Source: Physcia stellaris
Taxonomy: Eukaryota > Ascomycota > Lecanoromycetes > Caliciales > Physciaceae
Reading direction: 5' to 3'
Assembly (NCBI GenBank): GCA_018902385.1
Contig: JABSSW010000001.1
Coordinates: forward strand, 992,001-1,056,000
Length of the DNA: 64,000 bases
The stretch's first letter is position 1, and each line of letters opens with the position of its first letter. Shown piece after piece: positions 45,488 through 55,955 of this stretch. A program made the position numbers and the translations under genes. Under the pieces are notes generated by a model, which saw only the letters and a program-made list of their open reading frames with translations, was not told where the DNA came from and did no database searches.

Positions 45488-46225
45488 ATGCGAGCTTCTT
45501 TGTCTTTAGCAGCCCTGGCATGGGCAAGCCTTGTTCTCCTCGTATCCACGGTCCCTTTGATCAATCTCAGCAGCTGCTTAAGCCAATGGGTGAATTGTCA
45601 GAGAACACATACCTGCAACCACCTCCTCTCCATGATACACGAACAGTATGTCAATCACCAGAAGCCACCCAGGCTGCCGTTCAACCATCCAGTTTTACTG
45701 CATCACTGGCATTAGAAATTCTCACGCTTCTTACTAGGCCCACCAACACGTCTTCTCAACCGAAAACCATAAACACCGCCCTCCCCGTACAAAAAAGCGC
45801 TTCACGGCTTTCCCACCCGCGCTGGTGCGATCCACCTAATTATCCGTTCGTCTTGCCCCCATCTCCCAACCTCTACAGACACTCTAACACTCCACAGTCG
45901 CATCGTAATGCACTTCCATCGTGCCATCACACCGGCCAGCGCCGTTTCGGATCTCCTCGATGGGGCAATCGCGTTCGTGCACCACAGAGCCGCTACTGGC
46001 TTCTCCGACATTGTCATTGGCCCCGTAGGGTACCACCGCCTAGGCGCGCGGGCGCTGACGTTGACAGCTGAAGGTCAGCGATTGACGTGGGGCGTCCTGG
46101 CCCTAGCGCTGGTGGAAGTAAGGGCTTGGATGGATGAGCCGGGACGGGCGTATGGGACAGGGAGCTTTGAGATTTGGGTTGGCAATGTGAGGTTTGGGGA
46201 TGGGGGGATCAGTGTCGATGCGTGA
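45488..46225 (+). CDS. hypothetical secreted-type protein with N-terminal signal segment (one frame break)
   Basis: Exon 1 at 45488-45645 gives a signal peptide (MRASLSLAALAWASLVLLVS) and a short Cys-containing segment. Exon 2 at 45738-46225 keeps phase with it through WCDPPNYPFVLP. The frame then moves by one base at a C5 run (45856-45860) into a well-formed C-terminal region: TLTLHSRIVMHFHRAITPAS, IAFVHHR, LTLTAEGQRLTWGVLALALV and GTGSFEIWVG to the stop at 46225. With four C the two halves would be continuous, about 215 aa. The second half resembles uncharacterised fungal secreted proteins with a TWGVL..AL....F.VW pattern (from memory). The longer overlapping frame from 45460 reaches the stop in the wrong phase and is discounted. 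Confidence 0.5.
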
Positions 46226-46706
46226 GACCTGGAGGATTGAAATGAGCTTCGGGGACGGATCTTGATGGGACATATGGGTGAGCGATAAGACGGTGTGGAC
46301 TGACTGTCGCTGATCTACAAATGCAATGTCCACAGTGAATTTGAATGCTTGGAGGGTCGAAGCTTCTGTTGAGTTGCCTCTGGCCCTTGAAAGTGAGTCA
46401 AACAGCATTCCAGAATTAAATCCACCGAAGCCATCTGGCAAGCGGTCAGTAGAAGCTGTGTCATTAGGCTGGGGCATGGTCGGAGGACTGCACACCGTCG
46501 TTGGCAGACCCCATGAGTCAGAATTCATTCGCTGGTCCTAGTCATCAATGCTTGTGCCAGATGTCAGAAGAATGACCGATTCTTTTTAAAAACCATATAT
46601 AAGACTGTCCTTGCACCTACTCTCGAACCTCCCCAGATTGTTCGATTGAAGAGATTCTTACGGGTTTTGCGTGACAACAAGATTTGGTCGAGCTAACGCA
46701 AGCAAC
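46226..46706. other. intergenic, promoter of member C
   Basis: A frame at 46326-46541 (+) has no support. A TATA box lies near 46596. Confidence 0.4.
46596..46602 (+). promoter_or_regulatory. TATA box of member C
   Basis: TATATAA, 105-111 nt before the ATG at 46707, similar in spacing to the boxes of members A and B. Confidence 0.55.
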
Positions 46707-47096
46707 ATGTGCTACTGCACCGTCTTCTACTGGTGCCGCCACACGGACCAAAATTTCAAGCCATTTCATTGCAAGTGCGACAGCAATAGACTAGAAGACA
46801 AATTCTTCGAGAGACGTTGCGACGACTGTGGAGATATCGTGCCGCACCAAATCAGTACACGAGACGAAGGCCGGAGGTTCAGAAACGAGAGTGCTTCCCA
46901 GATGAAGCTTAGGCTGGCGAAATACAAGAAAGAGGATGATGAGGAAGTATACAAGGAGAAGAGGATGTTGGAGGGGGCCTTGACTTGTCCGACCGTTCGA
47001 TCCTGGGAGAAACAGCCAAATCACACTCGACACACAGGACACCTTGGGAAGCGCAAGGATGGGGGAGAAAAGGGCACCAAAATGAGAAGGAACTAG
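46707..47096 (+). CDS. 129-aa protein with N-terminal Cys/His micro-domain and charged tail, member C
   Basis: Starts MCYCTVFYWCRHT, then PFHCKCDSN and ERRCDDCGD: the ligand order CxC, CxH, CxC, CxxC within 45 residues, as in the proteins at 34379-34537 and 43553-43945. Unlike those, it continues for about 85 residues of highly charged, Lys/Glu/Arg-rich sequence likely to be helical (RLAKYKKEDDEEVYKEK) and a basic tail. The first Met of the open frame is at 46671 only through a GTG codon; the ATG at 46707 places MCY at the start exactly as in member A. No signal peptide. Perhaps a nucleic-acid or protein-binding module, but nothing proves it. Confidence 0.7.
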   Translation: MCYCTVFYWCRHTDQNFKPFHCKCDSNRLEDKFFERRCDDCGDIVPHQISTRDEGRRFRNESASQMKLRLAKYKKEDDEEVYKEKRMLEGALTCPTVRSWEKQPNHTRHTGHLGKRKDGGEKGTKMRRN

Positions 47097-47511
47097 GCTT
47101 GGGAAGTTGGATATGGAAAAACTGAAGGGCGCAGTGATTGAAATCTCGAATGCTGCTCTGGCTCGTTGAAAGTTCCTCATGGCGAAGTCGTTGACAATCC
47201 GCTCTTCCGTGGTCGGATGTTGTTGCATAGTACTCTGTACAGATCCTCAAGTTTGGCATGCTTCAATTGTTCTCTCGACATTCCTGTATACCCGTAGATG
47301 TTCCAATATCTCTGAATCTTTCAAGTTGCTGATCGGACATGGACATGAAGTTTGGAAAACCACTCGGATCACGAATGGCAGTCAGCCTTACCGGCGACTA
47401 GCGCCCACACCGCGCTAGTAAGCGAGCCCCAATTCGTGCCCTCAATCACCCTACCAGAATCCTTTCGAGCAGACTTTCAGACAGATATTCCCGCCCTCAA
47501 CCAACGCAAAC
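47097..47511. other. intergenic, RPS5 promoter
   Basis: No gene. The last 100 bp forms the leader of RPS5. Confidence 0.4.
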
Positions 47512-48376
47512 ATGTCCGACAATGGTGAAGTCGAGGTCGAAAGCCCTAGTGGCTACCAAGTTCTCCCCAAAGACGTGACCGCAGAGATCGGTACCACCAA
47601 GCTATTCAACAAATGGTCCTACGACGATGTCGAAGTCCGAGATATCAGTTTGACGTGAGTCCATCCCATTGAGCAGCACACACAATGGGACAGTGTATGA
47701 AGGTGGAAATACTCGAGACGTTCTCGGAGTACGAAGCTCTGTCGGCATAATTCTACCCCTTACCAAGATCCTGGCTAACATCTGGAATTTCTGTACAGAG
47801 ATTATATCCAAATCCGCTCCCCAGTCTACATCTCCCACTCCGCCGGCCGCTACGCCGTGAAACGTTTCCGCAAAGCCCAATGCCCCATCATCGAACGCCT
47901 GACAAACTCCCTGATGATGAACGGGCGCAACAACGGCAAGAAGCTGATGGCCGTCCGGATCGTCGATCACGCTTTTGAGATCGTTCGTCTTCCCTCCACT
48001 TTCCCCTCCCCTTCCGATCGACAAATCCCCCAAGAGCACGGCTGACCATAAGCAAAAGATCCACATCATGACGGACGCAAACCCGCTCCAAATCGCCGTC
48101 GACGCAATCGTCAACTGCGGTCCCCGCGAAGACTCCACCCGTATCGGCAGCGCCGGCACCGTCCGCCGTCAAGCCGTCGATGTCTCGCCCCTGCGCCGCG
48201 TCAACCAGGCGATCGCCCTCTTGACCATTGGTGCCAGGGAGGCTGCGTTCAGGAATGTGAAGAGCGTGGCGGAGTGCCTGGCTGAAGAGCTGATCAATGC
48301 TGCGAAGGGGAGCAGTAATTCATATGCGATCAAGAAGAAGGATGAGCTGGAGCGGGTGGCGAAGAGTAATCGGTAG
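47512..48376 (+). CDS. RPS5: 40S ribosomal protein S5 (uS7)
   Basis: Exons 47512-47654, 47799-47982 and 48060-48376 minus one base of offset (the third exon starts at 48059) join in phase to 214 aa. Signatures: [111 protein letters not shown] and the C-terminal [11 protein letters not shown]. It is a universal small-subunit protein binding the 3' major domain of 18S rRNA near the mRNA exit site. The first intron is 144 nt, the second 76 nt with a GTTCGT donor. The long minus-strand frame over the same DNA is a shadow. Confidence 0.97.
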
Positions 48377-48801
48377 ATAGGGTTGGAAGGGGTGGTGCTG
48401 GGGGGGGATGAAATTTATGTGTTCGGGCTGTGGATGGAGCTTATGGCTATCCGACTGAAATGAAACAGCATACATGATGTCGTGCCGGGAAGCTCACGCA
48501 TCAACATGCATCTTGTCCAGTCCTGATCTAAGGCGTGACCATCCAAGGTTGTGCCAGATTACTCTGACAAGGACACAATGCAATGTCACATGATGCATTC
48601 AATGCTAGCTACAGGTATCTCCTATGCCTTTATCACCCCGTCAAAATGGTCAACATACGCATGAACTCCTAGATCAGAGAAAGGACATGGGACATTAGAT
48701 CAAACATCCCAAATCATTACCGCCCAAAAAGCCTTCTGGCCAGCATCGTTTAATTGCTCTTTCCTCTATTCCCTGCTTAGATCCCTCCAAATCAGTACGT
48801 C
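48377..48801. other. convergent intergenic between RPS5 and the Hsp70-like gene
   Basis: 3' flanks of two convergent genes; nothing else recognised. Confidence 0.4.
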
Positions 48802-51245
48802 TCACCTAAATCTTGCCGTGCAGCGTCCCATGATTTCGCCCTGGCACACAAGCTCTGCATTGAATTCGGATCCGTCTAGGGCGAGGAGAATGTCAAAGTA
48901 TACACCTGCACACGTTCATCAGCATCAAAATAGTTTCATGAGTGACACAACAAGCTTACGGTAGAATGTTCCTTGAGGTGTATCCATTCGCTCGAAGTCC
49001 TTCTCAAGATTCTTACGCGATAGATCCGATGTCAAAGTGACAACCTCCTTGATGCCTGTAGTCGCCGTGTGAGTACTAAGACCAACTCCAACGAGTGCTA
49101 GAGTTTAAAAAAGACTTACGGGGATCCTTGGTGTATTCTGGACAGACATCTTCGTCACAAGCATAGAGAATGTCTTCGTACATCAAAGTCGCCCCAGGCG
49201 CTACTTGCCTAAAGAACCCGACCTTGACAGGCTCCCCAATCTTGACTCTTTGCCCCTTCTGTACGAAAATCTGTCGTGTGTACTTGCATCGGTCTTTGCC
49301 GTCTAAACTTGGGACACGATACTGCTCTGGATGATGGCCCTCTTTGAACGGCTGAAGGGTGGCCATAAGGTAATGACGTCGAGCAACACGAGATGTGACT
49401 ACTCGTTCGGTGATGCCAGCCGTCACAGCACCCTTGACAATAGCAGCGACGGAGTCCATAGGTCGGACGACTTTCGATTGGAACTGAGGTGGGACATGGA
49501 GCTTGATCTGTTGAAATAAGTATTCCGAAGCACCGAAACCACCCACAACAAGGACGTTCTGCGAAACACTTATATCAGCATTTTCAACTTCCCACGAATG
49601 AAACTGTGTCTCACCTGTAGTATCCTGTTCTGCGCCTGAATAGCGATAATCTGGTTGCGGACAAGCTCGAGAATGCGGTTAACAACAGGTTCGAAACATT
49701 GGAGAATCTCTTCATTAGTGAAGGTCATGTAGCCTTCTTCGATGCCGGCTTCAGGGAATTCTGCTTCAATACCAACGTCAACGGCCCACTTCTGTCCGTT
49801 GTTACGGAAATCAGCCTTTATTCGGTTTTCAAAGTCCATGATACATTTGGCGTAGACTTTTCCAGCGGTTCTTGATCCGTCCGGTAGCTTCATCTTGCGT
49901 ATTTTTGCTCGGAGAATATTACTGAAGTTCCGATTTAAAGCGGTCGAGCCACAGGAGTCGCCTGAACCAGCGGTACATTCAGCGACTGTAAACGGTGTTT
50001 CTTCTTCAACTTCGTATGCAATCAAATCCACCGTCCCTCCACCGCAATCAACTATGAGAACAGCATCTCGGATCTTAAGGTTGAGCAATCCAGTTTTTGA
50101 ACAGAACATAGCGGCAGCTTCTGGTTCGGTGATTAAAGTCAGCCTATTGTCGTTTTCATCTCTCAAAAAACCGGCTTGTATGGCGGCCGCTCGTGTTGCG
50201 GCTTTACCAGCATCGTTCCAAATAGCAGGCACTGTGAGGAAGTATCTGATGTTGCGCTCTTCCCGATTGAAGACCTCGCCAAGGGTTTTCTGAAGCTGGT
50301 TTCGCATTGCTTGCCGTAATTTGAAGAGATAGTCGGCGGCAACATCTATTTCGGATTTGCCCGGAGGAAGAGGAGGGAGATTGATAGGGTCGATATATGT
50401 ATTTCCAGAAAGCATCAGCTGCAGCTTGAACCACTCCACTTTTTGGACACCAGGTTTAGGGTAGCCCGTGGGCGCAAGAGCATCAGCAATATCTGGTCCC
50501 CATCCGACCACCTTTTGATACTGGTCATAGTAGAGTACGGTGGGTATCTAGATGACTTAGTATCTCCTCTAGATTAAGAAGGATTAACACTCACTTTCTG
50601 CTTCGTCTGGTTTCCGGCTCCAGGCCATTCTGTAATGATATCCTCTTTTGCTTCGGTGTTCGTCGCAAAAGCGAACGCAACACCTGAAAAAGTTGTTCCC
50701 TACCGCAAGTATTAGCCCATTATGTTTACACTGCGATTGCACTAGAAACGCACGAAGTCGATGCCAACGATTAGTTGCGCCTTACTCCTTCCTGCTCCTT
50801 CTACCTCCACAGGTGCTCCGCGGGCGGCGTACCCTCCCATGGTGGGCTGCGGTGCCGTGGTGTGTTGGATTCCACCTGTTGCGTATCCCCCGCCATATCC
50901 TGGAGGTTGGACGTTCCCACCGCCGAGAGCGGGGTGCCCTTGCGGATATCCACCGGTGTTGATGGGAGGGGGATGATGTGCAAGGGTTTGTTGTGCGGGC
51001 GGTAATGGACTTTGTGATCTTGGAGCATTGGGATTGTATGTGTAGCTGGGAGGGCGGCCGAGGCCGTTGGGTTGCTGATTCATGGGAAGGCTGGTGGTGG
51101 ATGAGGTGCTGCCGGTTGGCGTATGGACCACACCGTTGGCGGCTGGCTGGAGATTGGTCGTAGGAGTGCTCTGACCGGTGCCGTTTCTGCTGGCCTGTCG
51201 CTTTGAACCGAACCGATCACCGAATTGTTTGAATCGGGAGGTCAT
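48802..51245 (-). CDS. Hsp70-superfamily ATPase, HSPA12-like, with low-complexity N-terminus
   Basis: Six exons: 51245-50754, 50699-50595, 50547-49615, 49558-49120, 49055-48960, 48905-48802; 722 aa, all junctions in phase. Residues 1-155 are Pro/Gly/Ser/Gln/Tyr-rich with GGYP/GGGY-like elements. The actin-like ATPase fold starts with LIVGIDF joined across the first intron to GTTFSGVAFAF (phosphate-1), then LIVDCGGGTVDL (phosphate-2) and VLVVGGFGASEYLF (adenosine motif). After the fold are about 130 residues with EYRVPSLDGKDR and a family-like C-terminal DFERMDTPQGTFYR and FDILLALDGSEFNAE. No canonical peptide-binding domain or EEVD tail, so it is not a classical chaperone. Cytosolic; partner unknown. 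Such proteins are common and often multigenic in filamentous fungi. Confidence 0.9.
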
Positions 51246-52235
51246 CAGGTCGAAGTAGATCGCATGAAGGGTAGATGGCGGTTAGAAAGCAACGTTTAAA
51301 GAAAATATGAAAGCGACTGTGAAACAAGCCTTTGGTGGTATTAGGATTCGAAGGGGTGACCTTGTAAGATAAAGTGCAAGGACTGTGGAAGGACTTTGCT
51401 AGTCGACCTTAGAAGGCTTGGAGACCGTCGAATCCGCAGTTAGATCCGGTCCCCAGCGATGTCTCGGGTGGGGGAAGGCGGAGTCGTTGTCGCTGTTTGT
51501 TCCGCTGGTGATCACTCCTGTGCCAAGGACTCTGCACTCACTACTCTGTCTTTGTCCACGATTTCTTCCAGAGTCCTCACAATTGATGTTAATATTCAGC
51601 CTGGCCACGTTCCTTGGCCTCGTCCGGTCTTGTTGCTCGCTAATTGGCTTGGCAGATGCTGACCACAGTGCTGGTGACGCCTAATGCGCGGGGATCTCCA
51701 AGAGGCACTGATTGGGTCGCTATTCATCCAAATCGAGAGGACGCTTTTTGGCAGATCAACGAGTTGATGTCTTCCAGTCTGTTTGTTCGAGAGAAGAAGA
51801 CTCCCCAATATCAGCTACAGTAGGTAGGCGCAGCACGCTGAGGAAGCCGCATTCTCTCACTCCTGCCGCTGCTGTTTCACATGTATCCCTCTGTCACTCT
51901 CTCTGCGCAGGGTTGGAATATGTTTTAGGCATCGTGTGCAATAAGACATACAGACTTTCACTTGAGTATGTCCTACCCTTCTTCCAATTATTCCTCATGT
52001 CACTGTAGACCTTTATAAGGGTTGGCGCTTTGGTTTACTCGTAATTCCACAACCCTAGGTATAGACCACATACTCTTCTCGTACATGTACATTGACCGAC
52101 TTGGCATACTTACTTAAACAGGGTCGTACAAGGAGTACCTAGAGCCCTTACAGTCCCCAAGGATCTAATTCCGCCACGGCGCCCAGACAAGTTCTGGGAG
52201 GATAACTTCTCCTTTCTGAGATCTTCTGCTTACAG
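51246..52235. other. intergenic between the Hsp70-like and methyltransferase genes
   Basis: About 1 kb with short frames at 51418-52008 that show no family features. The promoter of the Hsp70-like gene lies in the first part. Confidence 0.4.
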
Positions 52236-53529
52236 TTACGATTTTCTCGCTATCCAATGCGACAAGCGATATAAATTGAGCAACAAGCTTTCGGGATTTT
52301 GGATGTATCCAGCACCTCCATCTCGGATCTCATGCTTCTCGATGGTGAAGCCCATTTGCTCTACTAGGAGAAGCACCTCTTCCACTGCCAGCTCCACCGA
52401 GCCTGCTTCCTCAATGCCACCGGCCTCCCCATTCGTCGACGATTCCGTGTTTCCGGATCCCGCCTTGGGCGCTCGGTCCCCAAAATGCCAGAGTAAGGGA
52501 CCAACATTGACCCAGGCCCCTCCTTTTTTCAAGCAGTTTCGGACAACCTCGATGTATCTTATGATGTTTGGGGCGGTATCGATAAAGAACACAGTTGCCA
52601 CCGCATCAAACACCTCATTATGCACCTCATCGCCATACTGGACGACGAAGTCAGATGCACTCATGGTCATCCGATCTCCCACGGGAGTCAATGTAGCCTC
52701 ATCTGCCCGCTCCAGTTCGGTGCTCGGATGAATATCAGGTATCTCAACAACCAGGAGCTGATGCGCTCTGCTTACGACATTATTGAAGTTGCAGGCAAAC
52801 GGGTAGAGTTCGAACTGCCTAGCTCGCTGGGTGTGGTTCAAAACCCAACTGCTCGCGATAAGCTGGTGATACGAGAATTCATTGCCTTCAACAGTGAAAC
52901 CTTTTTGGCATAAGTCAAAGACAAGCCGACCGAGGCCGGCACCTGGCACGAGTATTCTTACTTCTGCCTTGTCAGATACATGACCGAGAAGCTTCTCAAT
53001 GTCGTCCAGGACAGGTCCATAGCAGGCGTTTCGCTCGGCGAATCCCTCGGCGCTCCAGTCACGGTACAATTGATTGATGGTGGTTCGAGCTTTTCCAAGG
53101 TCTTCTTGTGTCGCAGTCCCTCTCCAATCCCGTTCTTGATGCTTGGGCTCGGATTCAAGGCCAAAAGCTGGAAGACCGTGAGCCAGTATCTCGGATGCTA
53201 TGTCCGCGTTTGTGTCAATGGCATCGTCGACGCGGTCTAGAGTCGACAAAACGTTGAATGGAGGCGCTGCCAATGCCTGCCAATGGCGAGACCTCATAGC
53301 GTAGAGATTCTGACGACGACGGTGGGTGACATTGAAGTGAGCGCTCCTGCCATAGCGACTATTTCAATTAACCCTAAGCCCCTGCAGTCTGTTACTTGAA
53401 AATTAACAGGAGGGCGTCAAATGTAGTATAGTACTGGTGATGATAGTATATTATTACATGTCTGCCGAAATATACAGTCCTTTGAACAGTGATTCCGCAG
53501 CAAGAATAGCTTTGGGTGAGTTGCGACAT
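52236..53529 (-). CDS. carnosine N-methyltransferase-type SAM enzyme (N2227 family)
   Basis: Main exon 53358-52236 carries the full family core: HFNVTHRRRQ near its start, APPFNVLSTLDRVDDAID, RDWSAEGFAERNACYGPVLD, SAM-binding VRILVPGAGLGRLVFDL followed by GNEFSYHQL, VFDAVATVFFIDTAPNII, GGAWVNVGPLLWHF and a terminal NLYRLSHWIARK. An upstream exon 53529-53396 supplies an ATG and the linking FDALLIFNRYG in phase; the intron would be only 37 nt, so this first exon is less certain than the rest. Total 418 aa. The family transfers a methyl group from SAM to carnosine-like or histidine-containing substrates (YNL092W in yeast, CARNMT1 in animals). Probably cytosolic or nuclear. Confidence 0.88.
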
Positions 53530-54022
53530 AGTCATGGATCCGCTTTTCATGGAGACGGCCGCCAGCTACCCAGAGAGATTCTGAAAGTGCATCCCTCACT
53601 CATATTAAAGACCTTTCTGGGTTTAGTTTACGTGCTTGTGCCTATGTTTGCTTACCTGAAAGAATCCAAAACCGAGAACAAAACCCTTTTCTCCTCTTGA
53701 TCTACGAGTGGATCAAAATCACCTTTCCATTCACGAGGACTCTGTGACATTGCATGTAACTTAATTGCCCTATATACTGAGCATGGAAGTCTAAAGAGGA
53801 TCCGGGGCAAAAAGGCTTGAACATGTAGGAATCGGGTACGTAGAATAAATGAATATTTAAACCGTTGGTGTTGTCAAACGCCGAGCGGCACGCCCCGGTT
53901 TCCCGTTTGGAAAATGAGGCTAGCCTCTCCTCCATTTGCTGCTATCTTGCTTTGGTGTCACTACTGTGCCCTTATGAAGTAAGATATCAAAAGTATAAGA
54001 TCAGTACAGTGCTTTTAGACGC
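53530..54022. other. divergent promoter region, nothing recognised
   Basis: Lies between the minus-strand methyltransferase and plus-strand POC4 genes. No distinctive motif or gene. Confidence 0.4.
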
Positions 54023-54603
54023 ATGATACATTCCTCTATGACTTCCACTGATGGAGGGCCACGTGAACCTGTTCATGTGGGGACAAGTTCGACCAACGAT
54101 TTCTCATTTCCCCTCCGCCTTTCACCACATACGACCCTTCATATCCAGCTTACCTCATTAGCTACAACGACTCTCATATTTCTCACGACCAAATCCCCAG
54201 CAAACCCCTCCTCAGTCAGTGCGTTGGGTTCCTTTGTCTACTCAATGCCAAACGTAAGATTGCTGAAGCGCCAATCTCCACCCTTTCTTGCTCTCAGTTC
54301 GATCGTTGTTGAATTCAGACATGCCAATGGCTAATCTTGTCCTTGGACCAGCGTCTTTCATCCGACTCGCCACCGGTCTCTACTCCGCTCTACGCCATTC
54401 CATCGAGCATCGAATTTGCTACACGTATTGCTAAGATTATAGCCAAGCGGACCAAAAAGCCCACGTACGTCGGCTGTAGCGTCGTGCTTGAGAGGGCTAC
54501 GGTCGACGAAGAGATGGAAGCAATGCAAGCCGTTGTTGACGGGATCCTCACCGGCCTTCAGGGTGGGGACAAGAAAGATTCACTTGTGAATGGGGTCCAT
54601 TGA
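54023..54603 (+). CDS. proteasome assembly chaperone 4 (POC4/PAC4 family)
   Basis: Exons 54023-54253 and 54352-54603 join in phase (98-nt intron) to 160 aa. Exon 1 gives FSFPLRLSPHTTLHIQLTSLATTTLIFLTT, split here as two recognisable strands, and SALGSFVYSMPN; exon 2 gives PLYAIPSSIEFATRIAKI and AKRTKKPTYVGCSVVLE, the family hallmark. PAC3-PAC4 (Poc3/Poc4) heterodimers assist alpha-ring assembly of the 20S proteasome. The typical length is 140-170 aa, so the gene looks complete. An earlier Met in the same frame is absent; the ATG at 54023 and a second one at 54038 are both possible starts. Confidence 0.82.
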
Positions 54604-54886
54604 GACAACTGTGAGACTCGTTATCTTCCATGCTACAACATTGCTGTCTCCCACATGGTCATTGAGGATGTCTTACCCAAACGTCTGCAGCAGTCCTCAC
54701 TACGTCTTTGGTTACTTTAGTCGGTCTTCTCGAAGTTAAGTGGCTCCTCTGCCTGCTCGAGGTTGCAGGAATTGACCCTGAACTGTTCAACTGCTGCGAC
54801 CATGCTGAACGTCGCTCCATTTGAGTCCGAAATTACCTTTCTCGGACGTGGACTAGAACCAGCCGATTTGCGCAACGGGGTGGGCG

Positions 54887-55480
54887 TTGACCAAAAGTTC
54901 GGACAACCGGCAATGGTTACCCATTTCGGCCATTGCGTTCCCCTTCGGACTTTCAGTGGGCACAACAAGCGGGCTCCGTAGAACGAATACTGCTACTTCA
55001 AGAGGGGTCTTCGAAGAGAAAGGCTCTGTTTTACCATTCGACCTTCTCCGGACTCGGGTAAGGGAATCACTATCGACAGTCATCTACGAATTCAACATCT
55101 GCCGCACCCTGCGAGACAAATTTCTGGAAGGTCCTTTCTACCTTGGAGCTTCCATGACACCCTTTTACTTTTGTGTTCTTTACTCTTCCCTCTTCCATCA
55201 GCCCGCTGCCACTGTTGCTCGAGTGATGGAGGCCCACAAAATTCGAGCAAACCTTGTTAGCGGCCTCTACTGTGACCATCTGTTCATTCCTTTGAGAAAG
55301 GCTGAGGATGCCGTGGAGATCCTGCAGGCCATGGCTGCGCAAGCGAAATCGCAATTAGAGACATCGGGCAAGAGACTGCCTGTACGAAGTAATTCGATAT
55401 ACATACATGGGATTTCGGGTATTTCGTCTTGGTCGGTCACAGTTCGAGTCATCGCGGAGGCAGGCACGACGGAAATATAG
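54887..55480 (+). CDS. ACT_3-like (DUF2241) reading frame, 5' end unresolved
   Basis: Open frame of about 197 codons without an internal ATG start near its beginning. The C-terminal half has VARVMEAHKIRANLVSGLYCDHLFIPLRKAE (quoted here only as the ANLVSGLYCDHLFIP core), which matches the ACT_3 pattern of N-V-V-x-G-Y-Y-H-D-H-L-F-V-P followed by a helix AEDAVEILQAMAAQ. ACT_3 domains are small ligand-binding folds of unknown substrate. The first half (FPFGLSVGTTSG, VLPFDLLRTRVRE) is not recognised. A real gene would need an upstream exon or start in 54640-54890, which I could not find. It may be a partial or decaying gene. Confidence 0.4.
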   Translation: MTKSSDNRQWLPISAIAFPFGLSVGTTSGLRRTNTATSRGVFEEKGSVLPFDLLRTRVRESLSTVIYEFNICRTLRDKFLEGPFYLGASMTPFYFCVLYSSLFHQPAATVARVMEAHKIRANLVSGLYCDHLFIPLRKAEDAVEILQAMAAQAKSQLETSGKRLPVRSNSIYIHGISGISSWSVTVRVIAEAGTTEI

Positions 55481-55955
55481 TTGTGAAGCATGTCCCAAGC
55501 TTTTCTCATACTTGTTCTGGCCGTTCTCCGGCCTGGATGAAGCTGTGGTCCCATTTTGGCACATCATTGACAGGTTTTTGGAAGTTGTGCTTTAAATGTC
55601 GAATGACCTGCCCACGCTGTAAATGCCAGGGGGCTACAGCTAACAGCTTCGTTCAGCGGTCATGATGCCGGCCTTGCGCAAGCGGACTCAACCACGAGCC
55701 GTTAATGATGTTGAGGTTGCTAGGCATTTATAACGATGTATTTGCCGATCACAATAAAGCATGCGCGTGCCGAGAATGGCTTATTATTATCATTTGCGGA
55801 TGACTAAAGAACGTCGCGAAGATGAAAAGAGGGCTACTAATACGGATCCATGACCAGCCTCCAATTCACCAGCTTCCAATGCCGATCCCTATGTACAATG
55901 ACAAGAGACACCTCCAAAGAAATAAACACATTGAATGTCAATCGTCACCGGCGGT
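55481..55955. other. intergenic, nothing recognised
   Basis: 3' flanks of the ACT_3-like frame and the Rds1-like gene. Confidence 0.35.

Noticed and set aside
45460-46071. 203-codon frame as a single-exon gene
   Set aside because: It starts before the signal-peptide ATG in another phase and ends in the wrong frame relative to the protein-like C-terminal part ending at 46225.
34000-47100. secondary-metabolite gene cluster
   Set aside because: No polyketide synthase, peptide synthetase, terpene cyclase, P450 or cluster regulator was recognised; the accessory genes are small or secreted proteins, a receptor-like gene and an amidase.
47602-48159. 185-codon minus-strand frame
   Set aside because: Lies over RPS5 exons and introns; shadow of a highly conserved gene.
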